Positions 25,677 to 34,238 of a stretch of 64,000 nucleotides of DNA are shown here, piece after piece. Every line of letters starts with the position of its first letter. Position 1 is the first letter of the stretch. The notes under the pieces are model-generated. The model ran no database searches. It had not been told where the DNA came from and saw only the letters and a program-made list of their open reading frames with translations. A program made the translations under genes and the position numbers. The DNA comes from CAYFZO01 sp965223735 (GTDB lineage: Bacteria > Pseudomonadota > Gammaproteobacteria > Poriferisulfidales > Oxydemutatoraceae): assembly GCA_965223735.1 (NCBI GenBank), contig OZ245010.1, positions 1,116,001-1,180,000 on the forward strand, written 5' to 3'.

Positions 25677-26762
25677 TCAGGCGCTCTGGATGACGATCTT
25701 CGGAAACTTGGCGGAGTAGTCCTTGCTCCGGGCCGCCAAACGCCCCGCTGCATTTCTCGCCACTTCCCGGTATATCTCAGCGATGCGCCCGTCCGGCTCC
25801 GCAACGACGGGCGGCATTCCCTGATCCGTCTGCTCGCGAATGCCGACGTCAAGCGGCAGGCGCCCCAAAAGCTCCACGTTGTAATCCTCGGCCATTTTCT
25901 CGCCGCCGCCGCTGCCGAAAATGGGCTCTTCGTACCCGCATTTGCGGCAGATATGCAAACTCATGTTCTCGACAATCCCGAGCAATGGCACGTCCACCTT
26001 CTCAAACATCTTTACCCCTTTGCGCGCATCGAGCAGCGCGATATCTTGCGGCGTCGTCACGATGACCGCGCCGCTGACCGGAATTTTCTGCGCCAGCGTC
26101 AGTTGCACGTCGCCGGTGCCCGGCGGCAGGTCAACGACGAGATAGTCCAAATCGCGCCAGTTGGTATCGTTGAGCAATTGCTCGAGCGCCTGCGTGACCA
26201 TCGGGCCGCGCCAGATCATCGGCGTCTCCTCATCAATCAAAAAACCTATGGACATCGACTGAAGACCGTGGTTCTCAAGCGGCTCAAGCGTCTTCCCGTC
26301 CTTTGACTCGGGCTGCCCCCTGATGCCGAGCATCATCGGCTGACTGGGGCCGTAAATGTCCGCGTCGAGAACTCCCACCCGCGCGCCTTCTACCGACAGG
26401 GCAAGCGCCATATTCACCGCCGTCGTGGACTTGCCGACACCGCCTTTGCCCGAGGCCACCGCAATCACATTCTTGATGCCCTCCATCGGCTTCAGGCTCT
26501 TCTGCACCGCGTGCGGCAAAATCTCCCAGCCGACTTTCACGTCGCTTTCGCGTATGTCGGGTAGCGCCTGCAATTTCTCCCTGACCGTCGCGATCAATTT
26601 GTCGGCAAAACTCCGTGCGGGATACCCCAGCCGGATATCAACCGTCACTTTGCCGTCAACGACGGAAATGTCCCTGATCGACCCGCCGGTAAACAGGTCT
26701 TTCCCAGTATGGGGGTCTTCAACCCCTTTCAACAGGGCTTCTATTGCGGCTTTGTCGGGCAT
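25677..26762 (-). CDS. mrp: Iron-sulfur cluster carrier ATPase Mrp/ApbC
   Basis: 361 residues. N-terminal MIP18/FSCA (DUF59) domain to about residue 90, then the ParA-like ATPase with the deviant Walker A SGKGGVGKSTTAVNMALAL, Walker B LVVDLPPGTGDVQL and the CRKC cluster-binding pair near residue 275. It carries Fe-S clusters to target proteins as a dimer. Divergent from metG, a classic neighbour (mrp-metG). Confidence 0.95.
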   Translation of the reverse strand: MPDKAAIEALLKGVEDPHTGKDLFTGGSIRDISVVDGKVTVDIRLGYPARSFADKLIATVREKLQALPDIRESDVKVGWEILPHAVQKSLKPMEGIKNVIAVASGKGGVGKSTTAVNMALALSVEGARVGVLDADIYGPSQPMMLGIRGQPESKDGKTLEPLENHGLQSMSIGFLIDEETPMIWRGPMVTQALEQLLNDTNWRDLDYLVVDLPPGTGDVQLTLAQKIPVSGAVIVTTPQDIALLDARKGVKMFEKVDVPLLGIVENMSLHICRKCGYEEPIFGSGGGEKMAEDYNVELLGRLPLDVGIREQTDQGMPPVVAEPDGRIAEIYREVARNAAGRLAARSKDYSAKFPKIVIQSA

Positions 26763-26877
26763 GATTCCGGAAAAACGGACCTAACGCTTGAAAAATAAAT
26801 GAAAGATACCAAAGGCGTCATTATATACTATGAAATGCTTTCCCGGCTCTGATCCACCAGCAACAAGTCCAGCCCCG

Positions 26878-28886
26878 ATGAACAAGAAGCGCGAGATATT
26901 GGTCACCAGCGCACTCCCGTACGCCAACGGGCCGATTCATCTCGGACACCTGCTCGAATACATCCAAACTGATATCTGGGTGAGGTTCCAGCGCCTGCGC
27001 GGCCACGAGTGCCACTACGTCTGCGCCGACGACGCGCACGGCACCCCGATCATGCTCAAGGCACGCGAGGAAAAAGTCACGCCGGAAACGCTGATCACGC
27101 GCGTAATGCAGGAACACCTCAAGGACTTTGACGATTTCTGATCAGTTTTGACAACTACCACTCGACGCACTCCGAAGAAAACCGGGCGTTTTCCAATCTG
27201 ATCTATCAAAGGCTTAAAGACAGAGGATTGATATCTTCACGCAACATTGTGCAGGCCTATGACGAGCAGGCCGAAATGTTCCTGCCCGACCGTTTCATTT
27301 GCGGCACCTGCCCGCGCTGCGGCGCGGAGGAACAATACGGCGACTGTTGCGAGATATGCGGCGCGACCTACGCGCCGTCGGAACTGAAAAACGCAAGGTC
27401 GGTGCTGAGCGGCGCGACGCCGGTGGAACGCGAATCCGAGCATTACTTCTTTGAACTCACGCAATTTGAAGAATGCCTCAAGACCTGGCTGAAAAGCAGC
27501 AACATCCAGCCCGCCATCCGCAATAAACTCAATGAGTGGTTTGATGCCGGATTGCGCGACTGGGACATCTCACGCGACGGACCTTACTTCGGCTTTGAAA
27601 TCCCCGACCACCCGAACAAGTACTTTTACGTCTGGCTCGACGCGCCAATCGGCTACATGGCGAGTTTCAAGCAGTATTGCGAACGCAGCAACCTGGATTT
27701 CGACCGCTACTGGCAGCCGCAAAGCCCGGCTGAACTGCACCATTTCATCGGCAAGGACATCGCCTATTTCCATACCTTGTTCTGGCCCGCCATGCTCGAA
27801 GGCGCGGAATTCAGAAAACCGACCGCCGTCCATTGCCACGGCTTTGTCACTATTGACAAGAAAAAAATGTCGAAGTCCCGCGGTACCTTCATCACCGCAC
27901 GCACCTATCTGCGACACCTGAATCCTGAATATCTGCGCTATTACTTCGCGACAAAACTGAACAACGAAGTCGAAGACATCAACCTCAACTTTGACGATTT
28001 CGTCTCGCGCGTCAACAGCGATCTGGTCGGCAAGGCCGTCAACATTGCAAGTCGTTGCGCGGCTTTCATCAACCGGCACTTTGAAGACGAATTACTGTGC
28101 TCGGCCGCTGTTACGGAACACGAACTCAACCGCGAATTCACCGCCGCGGGCGAACGCATCGCCGAGGCTTACGAAACGCTCGATTATGCGTCGGCAATGC
28201 GTGAAATCGCCGCGCTCGCCGATCGCGCGAACCAATACATAGATCATCACAAGCCCTGGGAGACGGCGAAACGGGACGGCGCTTCATCCGCCCTGCACGA
28301 GGTTTGCAGCCTCGGTTTGCTGCTGTTCGCACACCTCGTGCTTTATCTGAAACCGGTGCTACCCGCGATGAGTGCCGAGGCGGAACGCTTTCTGGGGGTT
28401 AAAATCACGCACTGGAACAATGTCCCGTTTGAGAAAAAACGCCACAGCATCAACCGGTTCAAACCGCTGATAACCCGCATTGAGAAAACCGCAATCAACG
28501 AGATGGTCAAAGACGTTAAAAAGAACGCAGTTGACAAGCCGGAGACGGCCGCCGCCGCCGCCGAAAAAGAGATCACGATCGACGACTTCCAAAAACTTGA
28601 CTTGCGCGTTGCACGCATCATTAAAGCGGAGGAAGTTGAAGGGGCGGACAAACTGCTGCGCCTGGAAGTTGACCTCGGCGATGATCAGCGCACCGTGTTT
28701 GCCGGCATAAAATCGTCCTACGAGGCCGCCGCGCTCGCCGGGCGACTGACGGTCGTGGTCGCCAACCTCAAACCGCGGAAAATGCGCTTCGGCGTATCGC
28801 AGGGCATGGTGCTCGCAGCGGGCGAGGACGAAATCTTCCTGCTTTCGCCCGACAACGGCGCCGAACCCGGCATGAAAGTCAGATAG
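26878..28886 (+). CDS. metG: Methionyl-tRNA synthetase, interrupted by a one-base frameshift
   Basis: About 669 residues if the frame is repaired. Starts at MNKKREILVTSALPYANGPI with HLGH (HIGH motif). The frame meets TGA near 27139 (after HLKDFDDF) and continues one base out in ISFDNYHSTHSEENRAFSNL and on to 28886. One missing T in the TTTC run at about 27135 would restore it. Downstream are the zinc knuckles CGTCPRC and CCEIC, KKMSKSRG, the anticodon-binding helices and a C-terminal tRNA-binding (Trbp111-like) domain, LDLRVARIIKAEEVEGADKL. Being essential, the gene is more likely hit by a sequence error than dead. Confidence 0.9.
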
Positions 28887-28898
28887 GCGGCAAAGCGC

Positions 28899-29414
28899 CT
28901 AGTACCGAATCACGCTCGTCAACCCATAGCCCTTCAGTCGATCGCGGCCTTTCAACGCGCACAACTCAATCAGGCAGGCAACGCCTGCAATCTGCGCCCC
29001 CAGACCTTCAAGCAATTCACACGTGGCGGCCAACGTGCCGCCTGTCGCAATCAGATCGTCAACGATGAGTACGCGCGCACCGCGCGGAATTGCGTTATTA
29101 TGGATTTCGATCTTGTCGGTCGAATACTCGGTGACATATTCGACGGCGTGCGTCGCGCACGGCAATTTCCCGGCCTTTCTGACCGGAACAAGACCGCAAC
29201 CAAAATGCGAGGCGAGCAACGCCCCGAAAATAAACCCGCGCGACTCAATGCCGACGACGAATTCAATCGCGGCGCCGGCGTAGGGCGCCGCCAATGCATC
29301 GGCGCTTCTGGCAAACGCCTGTGGATGGCCCAGCAACGTCGTGATATCGCGAAAAACAATCCCCGGCGAGGGGTAATCCGGCACGTCGCGGATATACTGT
29401 TTCAGTTCTTCCAT
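28899..29414 (-). CDS. apt: Adenine phosphoribosyltransferase
   Basis: 171 residues, usual length. Salvages adenine to AMP. Motifs: IRDVPDYPSPGIVFRDITTL, GIESRGFIFGA, VPVRKAGKLP and the PRPP loop VLIVDDLIATGGTL. Convergent with metG (13 bp apart) and divergent from the ferredoxin gene. Confidence 0.96.
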   Translation of the reverse strand: MEELKQYIRDVPDYPSPGIVFRDITTLLGHPQAFARSADALAAPYAGAAIEFVVGIESRGFIFGALLASHFGCGLVPVRKAGKLPCATHAVEYVTEYSTDKIEIHNNAIPRGARVLIVDDLIATGGTLAATCELLEGLGAQIAGVACLIELCALKGRDRLKGYGLTSVIRY

Positions 29415-29451
29415 GACTCATGTATTGTGGCACATAACGACATTTACAGCG

Positions 29452-29844
29452 ATGCCGACGACAAACCCAGGCCGGGCCGGTGAACAACCGCCGCAACAGA
29501 TCGCGGTCATCGACGAAGGTGCGTGTATCGGCTGCACGTTGTGCATCAAAGCCTGCCCAGTGGACGCGATCATCGGGGCCAACTCGTTCATGCATACTGT
29601 CATTGAGCACGAATGTATCGGTTGCGAATTATGCGTCGCGCCGTGTCCGGTCGATTGCATCGCCATGACTGCGGCGCGGGCTGCGCGCACACCACACGAC
29701 AGGGCCAGATTCGCACGCGAACGGCGTAAACGACGCAACCGGAGACTTTCGGCGCATACGCGGCAATACGCCGCCGCGACCCGAACCCAGCGCGAAAAAT
29801 TAAAGGCGCGTATCCGGCAAAAATCAGCGTCCTCCGGACGATAA
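29452..29844 (+). CDS. RnfB-like ferredoxin with two 4Fe-4S clusters
   Basis: 130 residues from the ATG at 29452 (an ATG at 29413 overlaps the apt start and is less likely). Two cluster motifs, CIGCTLCIKACPVD and CIGCELCVAPCPVD, match the ferredoxin domain of RnfB/RsxB. The membrane anchor and the first RnfB part are missing, and a basic tail (RFARERRKRRNRRLS) follows. In many beta- and gammaproteobacteria such a gene precedes nth, as here, and may hand over electrons or clusters to it. Rnf genes themselves are absent from the window. Confidence 0.85.
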   Translation: MPTTNPGRAGEQPPQQIAVIDEGACIGCTLCIKACPVDAIIGANSFMHTVIEHECIGCELCVAPCPVDCIAMTAARAARTPHDRARFARERRKRRNRRLSAHTRQYAAATRTQREKLKARIRQKSASSGR

Positions 29845-29878
29845 ACCGGGCACCTCGACGATAAACCGGGCACCTCGT
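29839..29878 (+). repeat. 20-bp tandem repeat before nth
   Basis: The unit ACGATAAACCGGGCACCTCG occurs twice in tandem. The first copy contains the stop of the ferredoxin gene, the second ends just before the nth start. Recent slippage duplication is the simplest reading. Confidence 0.7.
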
Positions 29879-29879
29879 C

Positions 29880-30512
29880 GTGAACCGATCAGCGCGGCAT
29901 AAGATCTTTTCCCGCCTGAAAAGGCAAAATCCCGAACCGAAAAGCGAACTGCGCTACCGCTCCCGCTTTGAACTGCTGATCGCGGTAATGCTGTCGGCAC
30001 AGGCAACCGACGTCAGCGTGAACAAAGCCACGAAAAATCTGTTCAAAAAAGCAAACACCGCGCAAAAAATGCTGGCGCTGGGTGAAAAAGAACTCAGGCG
30101 CCATATTCAAACGATCGGCCTGTTCAATTCCAAAGCAAAAAACATCATCGGGACCTGCAAGATCCTGATCAAGGATTACGCGGGCAGAATACCGGATACG
30201 CGCGAAGCGCTTGAGAAATTTCCCGGCGTCGGCAGAAAAACCGCGAACGTCATCCTGAACAATGCTTTCGGGAAACCGACCATTGCCGTGGACACGCATA
30301 TATTCCGGGTTTCCAACCGCACCGGCATCGCGCCCGGCAAAACGCCGCTGGCGGTCGAAAAGAAACTGTTGCAATCCGTGCCCGACGAGTTCAAAAATCA
30401 CGCCCACCACTGGCTCATCCTGCACGGCCGCTATATCTGCACCGCCAGAAAACCCGCCTGCCCGGAGTGCCCGATCAGCGACCTCTGCGAGTATCGGGAA
30501 AAAACCCTTTAG
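29880..30512 (+). CDS. nth: Endonuclease III
   Basis: 210 residues, DNA glycosylase/AP lyase for oxidised pyrimidines. Helix-hairpin-helix FPGVGRKTANVIL with the catalytic Lys, catalytic Asp in IAVDTHIFRVSNR, and the 4Fe-4S loop CTARKPACPECPISDLC near the end. GTG start at 29880, right behind a 20-bp tandem repeat. Confidence 0.95.
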   Translation: MNRSARHKIFSRLKRQNPEPKSELRYRSRFELLIAVMLSAQATDVSVNKATKNLFKKANTAQKMLALGEKELRRHIQTIGLFNSKAKNIIGTCKILIKDYAGRIPDTREALEKFPGVGRKTANVILNNAFGKPTIAVDTHIFRVSNRTGIAPGKTPLAVEKKLLQSVPDEFKNHAHHWLILHGRYICTARKPACPECPISDLCEYREKTL

Positions 30513-30660
30513 GAAAGGCCCGGGGACGACGCCCCGCCGACTTCACAACCTCCGCCATCCTGATCATGCGGCGGCTGCAAACAGTGAATTGCCTTATCGC
30601 GGGACACCCGGTTCATACTCATCCGTGACGGTGAATTGACGGTGCGCACGTCCACGAATG

Positions 30661-31100
30661 CGGGAATAATATACTTGGCTCACGTCGCAGGGACGCAAGC
30701 CGAAATATCCATTTGACGCTTCACAGGCCAGGCAACTCCGCCGCCTCCACGTCCGGCAGCCCCATTCCCGGAGACCAAGATATTCAACGCGGCGTTAATA
30801 GCCGCATTCGGCACAGTGAAACCTGCGGCCCCTGCGGTTCGCCATATACCCGCAGGCATGGCGGGTCCGGCTGGTGCAGACCGCCGGTACCTTCGCCACG
30901 ACCGCCTTGCACGACAAGCATTGCTCCAAACTTGTACCGGCCCGTCGCCAATATCTCGCGGTTCAAACCGGCCTTCTGCCTGACACTCGTGCCCAGGCTG
31001 TCCACTGCCACTTTCGCGCTCACCGTCATCCCCCTCGTATTCAAGTCTTCCGGACAGGCCGCGTCATACCGCCCCGCTATCTCACGCAATACCTGCCTGT
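30661..31100 (-). pseudogene. TnpB (IS605 OrfB-like) remnant, C-terminal part
   Basis: Minus-strand fragments carry REIAGRYDAACPEDLNTRGM (RuvC-II Glu), SVRQKAGLNREILATGRYKF and, in another frame, NAALNILVSGNGAAGRGGGG (after the RuvC-III region). They match the C-terminal part of the TnpB copy at 33-34.2 kb. The first half is gone, the zinc-finger part is frameshifted and shortened, so the gene is dead. At 30660-30672 the GGGAATAATATAC resembles the end of the other element. Confidence 0.75.
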
Positions 31101-31210
31101 CCCAAAGGGGGCGGCTTCACTCGTACAGGAACTGGAAACGCTTTGCGCATGGTGATAGTATGCCCCCCGTTTCGAAACTTTGATGCAACTTCTTCTCAGG
31201 AGGGGAACCA

Positions 31211-31855
31211 ATGAAAAAGAAGCTCAAACTAAAAAAATCCATAAAGCTTGTTTCGACTGCCCTGGCAACCGGTGGATTAGTCGCAAGCGTCGGGGTTAAC
31301 GCCAATACAGGACAAAACCCTTTCGCCTTGGAAGAGTTGCCGTCAGGTTACATGGTTGCCGACAGCCATGGCAAAGACAGGAAAACGGAAGGCAAGTGCG
31401 GCGAGGGTAAGTGCGGCGGAAGCGGCAAGAAAGCGGAAGGCAAGTGCGGTGAGGGTAAGTGCGGCGGAAGCGGCAAGAAAGCGGAAGGCAAGTGCGGCGA
31501 GGGTAAGTGCGGCGGAAGCGGCAAGAAAGCGGAAGGCAAGTGCGGCGAGGGTAAATGCGGCGGAAGCGGCAAGAAAGCGGAAGGCAAGTGCGGCGAGGGT
31601 AAATGCGGCGGAAGCGGCAAGAAAGCGGAAGGCAAGTGCGGCGAGGGTAAGTGCGGCGGAAGCGGCAAGAAAGCGGAAGGCAAGTGCGGCGAGGGTAAGT
31701 GCGGCGGAAGCGGCAAGAAAGCGGAAGGCAAGTGCGGCGAGGGTAAATGCGGCGGAAGCGGCAAGAAAGCGGAAGGCAAGTGCGGCGAGGGTAAGTGCGG
31801 CGGAAGCGGCAAGAAAACGGAAGGCAAGTGCGGCGAGGGTAAATGCGGCTCGTAA
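31211..31855 (+). CDS. HvfA-like EGKCG-repeat precursor peptide
   Basis: 214 residues. A basic N-terminus (MKKKLKLKKSIKLV) and hydrophobic stretch form a signal peptide, followed by NPFALEELPSGYMVAD, the conserved region of HvfA-type precursors. From residue 59 come nine 16-residue units (A/T)EGKCGEGKCGGSGKK and a last partial unit, giving 20 EGKCG motifs and 20 Cys. In the Haemophilus hvf system the MNIO enzyme HvfB with HvfC turns Cys in EGKCG into oxazolone/thioamide groups that bind copper. No hvfB, hvfC or DoxX-like gene lies in the window, so modification here is inference. AGGAGGGG precedes the ATG; a strong terminator follows. Most members I know have fewer repeats. Confidence 0.85.
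   Translation: MKKKLKLKKSIKLVSTALATGGLVASVGVNANTGQNPFALEELPSGYMVADSHGKDRKTEGKCGEGKCGGSGKKAEGKCGEGKCGGSGKKAEGKCGEGKCGGSGKKAEGKCGEGKCGGSGKKAEGKCGEGKCGGSGKKAEGKCGEGKCGGSGKKAEGKCGEGKCGGSGKKAEGKCGEGKCGGSGKKAEGKCGEGKCGGSGKKTEGKCGEGKCGS
31385..31852 (+). repeat. 48-bp tandem repeat (coding, 9.75 copies)
   Basis: Nearly identical 48-bp units, differing mainly at one Lys codon (AAG or AAA) and in the first and last unit (ACG for GCG). As 48 is a multiple of 3, copy-number changes keep the frame. Confidence 0.95.
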
Positions 31856-31888
31856 CTTCCCGACTTACCTAACCCGCCTGAAAAGACA

Positions 31889-31918
31889 AAAACGCCGGCT
31901 TAACGCCGGCGTTTTTTT
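31889..31918 (+). terminator. Rho-independent terminator
   Basis: Perfect 11-bp stem (31889-31899 with 31905-31915), 5-base loop and a run of seven T. It ends the EGKCG-repeat gene and, as its A/T-flanked stem works on both strands, may also serve the convergent lipoprotein gene. Confidence 0.9.
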
Positions 31919-31941
31919 GGCTCGTCGATCAGGCCGACTGA

Positions 31942-32592
31942 TCAATAAGCAAGCTCAACGCGACGATTCATCGCGTTTGCGCTTTCACTCTCACCGGGCT
32001 GCATCGGACGCTCTTCACCATAACTCACCGTCACGATCTGCGAAGGGGATATCCCCATATCGACCAGGGCATCGGCAACCGCCTGCGCTCGGCGCTGACC
32101 GAGCCTTTTATTGTAATCGGCGGGGGCCACCGAATCGGTGTGACCCTCTATCGTGACCACGGCATCCGGATTTGCTTTCAAAAACTGCGCGTGCAGTTGC
32201 AGCAAATTAAGCCCGTTGGCGGAAACTATGTTCTTTTTGTAGTCAAAGTGAACAACCGTACGGCCGGGGGTTCTGCCTGCCGGGCGGCGATCCCTGTCGC
32301 GGCTGTCGTCGTATTCAGGTTCATCACCGTAACGCGACATCCCGCGCCTGTCGCCGCGACGCGAATCCCCGGGCCGACCCCGATCATCCTCGTATTCATC
32401 CTCGTATTCGTATTCGTACTCATCCTCGTATTCATCCCCTTCTTCGTCAAACTCCTCATCCACCATCTCTTCCTCTTCCTCGTAGGCGACTTCCTCTTCT
32501 TCGTCGTCAAAAAACCAATCCCACGTTTTTGACCCGCATCCGGCCAACGCCAGAGACATCAGAAAAACCAGCAGCAGTTTACAGATACGCAT
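31942..32592 (-). CDS. OmpA/Pal-like lipoprotein with acidic linker
   Basis: 216 residues. Lipoprotein signal MRICKLLLVFLMSLALAGC (lipobox LAGC). A very acidic, low-complexity stretch (about residues 27-75, mostly Glu, Asp and Tyr) and an Arg/Asp-rich stretch follow, then an OmpA-like peptidoglycan-binding domain from about residue 105 (VVHFDYKKNIVSANGLN, TIEGHTDSVAPADYNKRLGQ, NRRVEL). It probably sits in the outer membrane and ties it to peptidoglycan. The acidic linker is unlike Pal of the Tol system and no tol genes are near. Convergent to the EGKCG-repeat gene. Confidence 0.85.
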   Translation of the reverse strand: MRICKLLLVFLMSLALAGCGSKTWDWFFDDEEEEVAYEEEEEMVDEEFDEEGDEYEDEYEYEYEDEYEDDRGRPGDSRRGDRRGMSRYGDEPEYDDSRDRDRRPAGRTPGRTVVHFDYKKNIVSANGLNLLQLHAQFLKANPDAVVTIEGHTDSVAPADYNKRLGQRRAQAVADALVDMGISPSQIVTVSYGEERPMQPGESESANAMNRRVELAY

Positions 32593-32727
32593 TAAAACTC
32601 CCCCCTTTTTATCTGGATTCATGCACCAAAGGCGCAATATATCACCATTAAAACAGCCGAAATACAAGCCCCGCGGGAATTCGCCGCGCCCGTATATTCA
32701 CCGGCGCGCACGCAGCCCGCCCGGCGT

Positions 32728-32961
32728 CTATTTTTCCCATTCCTTCAAAACCGGCGCCTCACGCCTTTCTTTCAGGTGCATTTCAGCCTCGCCCCGATCC
32801 GCGGCAAATATTATTCTGGCCGTATATCCGCTGTCCGCCAGCATCTCGGCGCGCAGCGCGCGCACGCGATTTTTTGCATCCACAAATACGTCGTGATCTT
32901 CAACGTACTCAAGCATTTTACCGCCGGGCTGATCAAATATCTTGTAAATGAAATACGGCAT
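32728..32961 (-). CDS. Small conserved protein of unknown function
   Basis: 77 residues: MPYFIYKIFDQPGGKMLEYV at the start and EAEMHLKERREAPVLKEWEK at the end. I recall similar small proteins with a C-terminal REAPVLxEWEK in proteobacteria, without known function. The middle (RALRAEMLADSGYTARIIFA) looks like helix-strand. Its start is next to the end of the TnpB element. Confidence 0.7.
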   Translation of the reverse strand: MPYFIYKIFDQPGGKMLEYVEDHDVFVDAKNRVRALRAEMLADSGYTARIIFAADRGEAEMHLKERREAPVLKEWEK

Positions 32962-32986
32962 ACGGCCACTGTGCCCCGAATTTTAT

Positions 32987-34230
32987 GGGAATTATATACA
33001 ATAGTCCACGATGGAAACACACCGAACAACCCGCTACCGCCTGCACCCACAGACACACGCGAAGGCGAAGAAGTTATGGGGGACGGCCGGGGCCTCTCGT
33101 TTTGCTTGGAATAACTTTGTTGGTGTATTAAGGGATGAGTACGTGTTCTACGGCAAGTGTGATCCTCGTTATTATTCGTTAGGCAAGCGATTTACCAACC
33201 TACGCAAGACCCGATCCGTGGTTGCAAGAGTATTCATTTGTTATTGTCAGGACGTCGCTTAAGCCGATAGAGACGAATTACAAGCAGTTTTGGAAGGGCA
33301 AAGTGGCCTGCCGAAGTTCAAGAGGCGCTACACTTCAAAACCAAGTTTTCCTTTAACTGTGGGTACATTCAAAATCAACGGCGAATGGTTGCACGTGCAG
33401 AAGATAGGTCAATTAAAACTAATTGGCAATAACCCGTATCCTGATGCAAAGGCCGTCAGCGGCACTATTAAAAACGAGCATGGAAATTGATATGCATATC
33501 TCGTGTATGAGATGGAGCAGGAAGCGGGTTTACCACACGTGCCTAAAGAGGTGGGTATAGACCGTAACGTCGGCCAAATAGCGTTGTCCGACGGGACGAT
33601 CTATCACACGCCGGATACCTCTTTGTTGGAAGCAAGGAAGCGACGTTATCAGCGGATGATGAGCCGGCGAGATTGTGGGAGCAGGAAGGAAAAGCGCAAG
33701 ACGTCAGGTCGCTATCTTCGGGCGCGAAAATGGGCGCATCAGACGTCGGCGAAGATTGCGCAGGCGCGCACTAACTGGTGTCATCAGGTTTCAAAAGAGA
33801 TAGCGAGTAAATATGACGTTGTATATTTTGAGGATTTGAATACGCAAAGGATGGCAGCAAGTGCAAAGGGAACGATGGAAAAGCCGGGTAAGAATGTTAA
33901 ACAAAAGTCAGGATTGAATAGAGCAATTTTAGGTACTGGCTGGTACAAGCTGGAACAATGCTTATCATACAAAGCATCGGTGGTGAAGGTGCCGCTGGCA
34001 TATACAAGTCAAACTTGCTATGTCTGTGGGCATACAGACAAGAAGAACCGCGCGGGGCGCAGTTTTCACTGTACCGAATGCGGCCATCGGGATCATGCGG
34101 ATGTGAATGCCGCACTGAATATCTTGGACTTTGAGAATGGGGCAACTGGACGTGGAGGTGGCGGCGTTAGCCGGCCTGTGAGGCGCCAAATGGATACTGA
34201 AGTCCTTAGGGACTATTGTATATCATTCCC
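32987..34230 (+). mobile_element. TnpB-encoding IS element bounded by inverted ends
   Basis: The left end (32987-33007, GGGAATTATATAC...) and the right end (34210-34230, ...GTATATCATTCCC) are 21-bp inverted repeats of each other with one mismatch. They enclose only a decayed tnpB, with no tnpA. The right end overlaps the last codons of tnpB. A single further copy of the end stands at 43633. This looks like a non-autonomous IS605/IS1341-type element, though that group usually has subterminal hairpins rather than inverted ends. Confidence 0.7.
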
Positions 34231-34237
34231 GATTTAA
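33011..34237 (+). pseudogene. tnpB: TnpB (IS605 OrfB-like) with frameshifts and a nonsense codon
   Basis: RNA-guided nuclease family. Start METHRTTRYRLHPQ. A middle part reads correctly in another frame (DPWLQEYSFVIVRTSLKP), so two shifts near 33.2 and 33.3 kb are needed, and TGA at 33488-33490 replaces a probable Trp before YAYLVYEME. The last 244 codons are open and keep the RuvC residues in GIDRNVGQ, YFEDLNTQRM and DHADVNAALNIL and the zinc finger CYVCG and CTECG. So the catalytic part could be intact, but the whole protein is not. Confidence 0.85.
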
Positions 34238-34238
34238 T

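Noticed and set aside
31385..31852. Possible CRISPR array
   Set aside because: Units are contiguous, with no spacers of unique sequence, and they encode protein.
31348..32156. Long Pro/Leu/Ser- and Ala/Lys-rich frames over the 48-bp repeats
   Set aside because: A repeat length divisible by three leaves other frames open; only the frame with signal peptide, leader and ribosome-binding site is supported.
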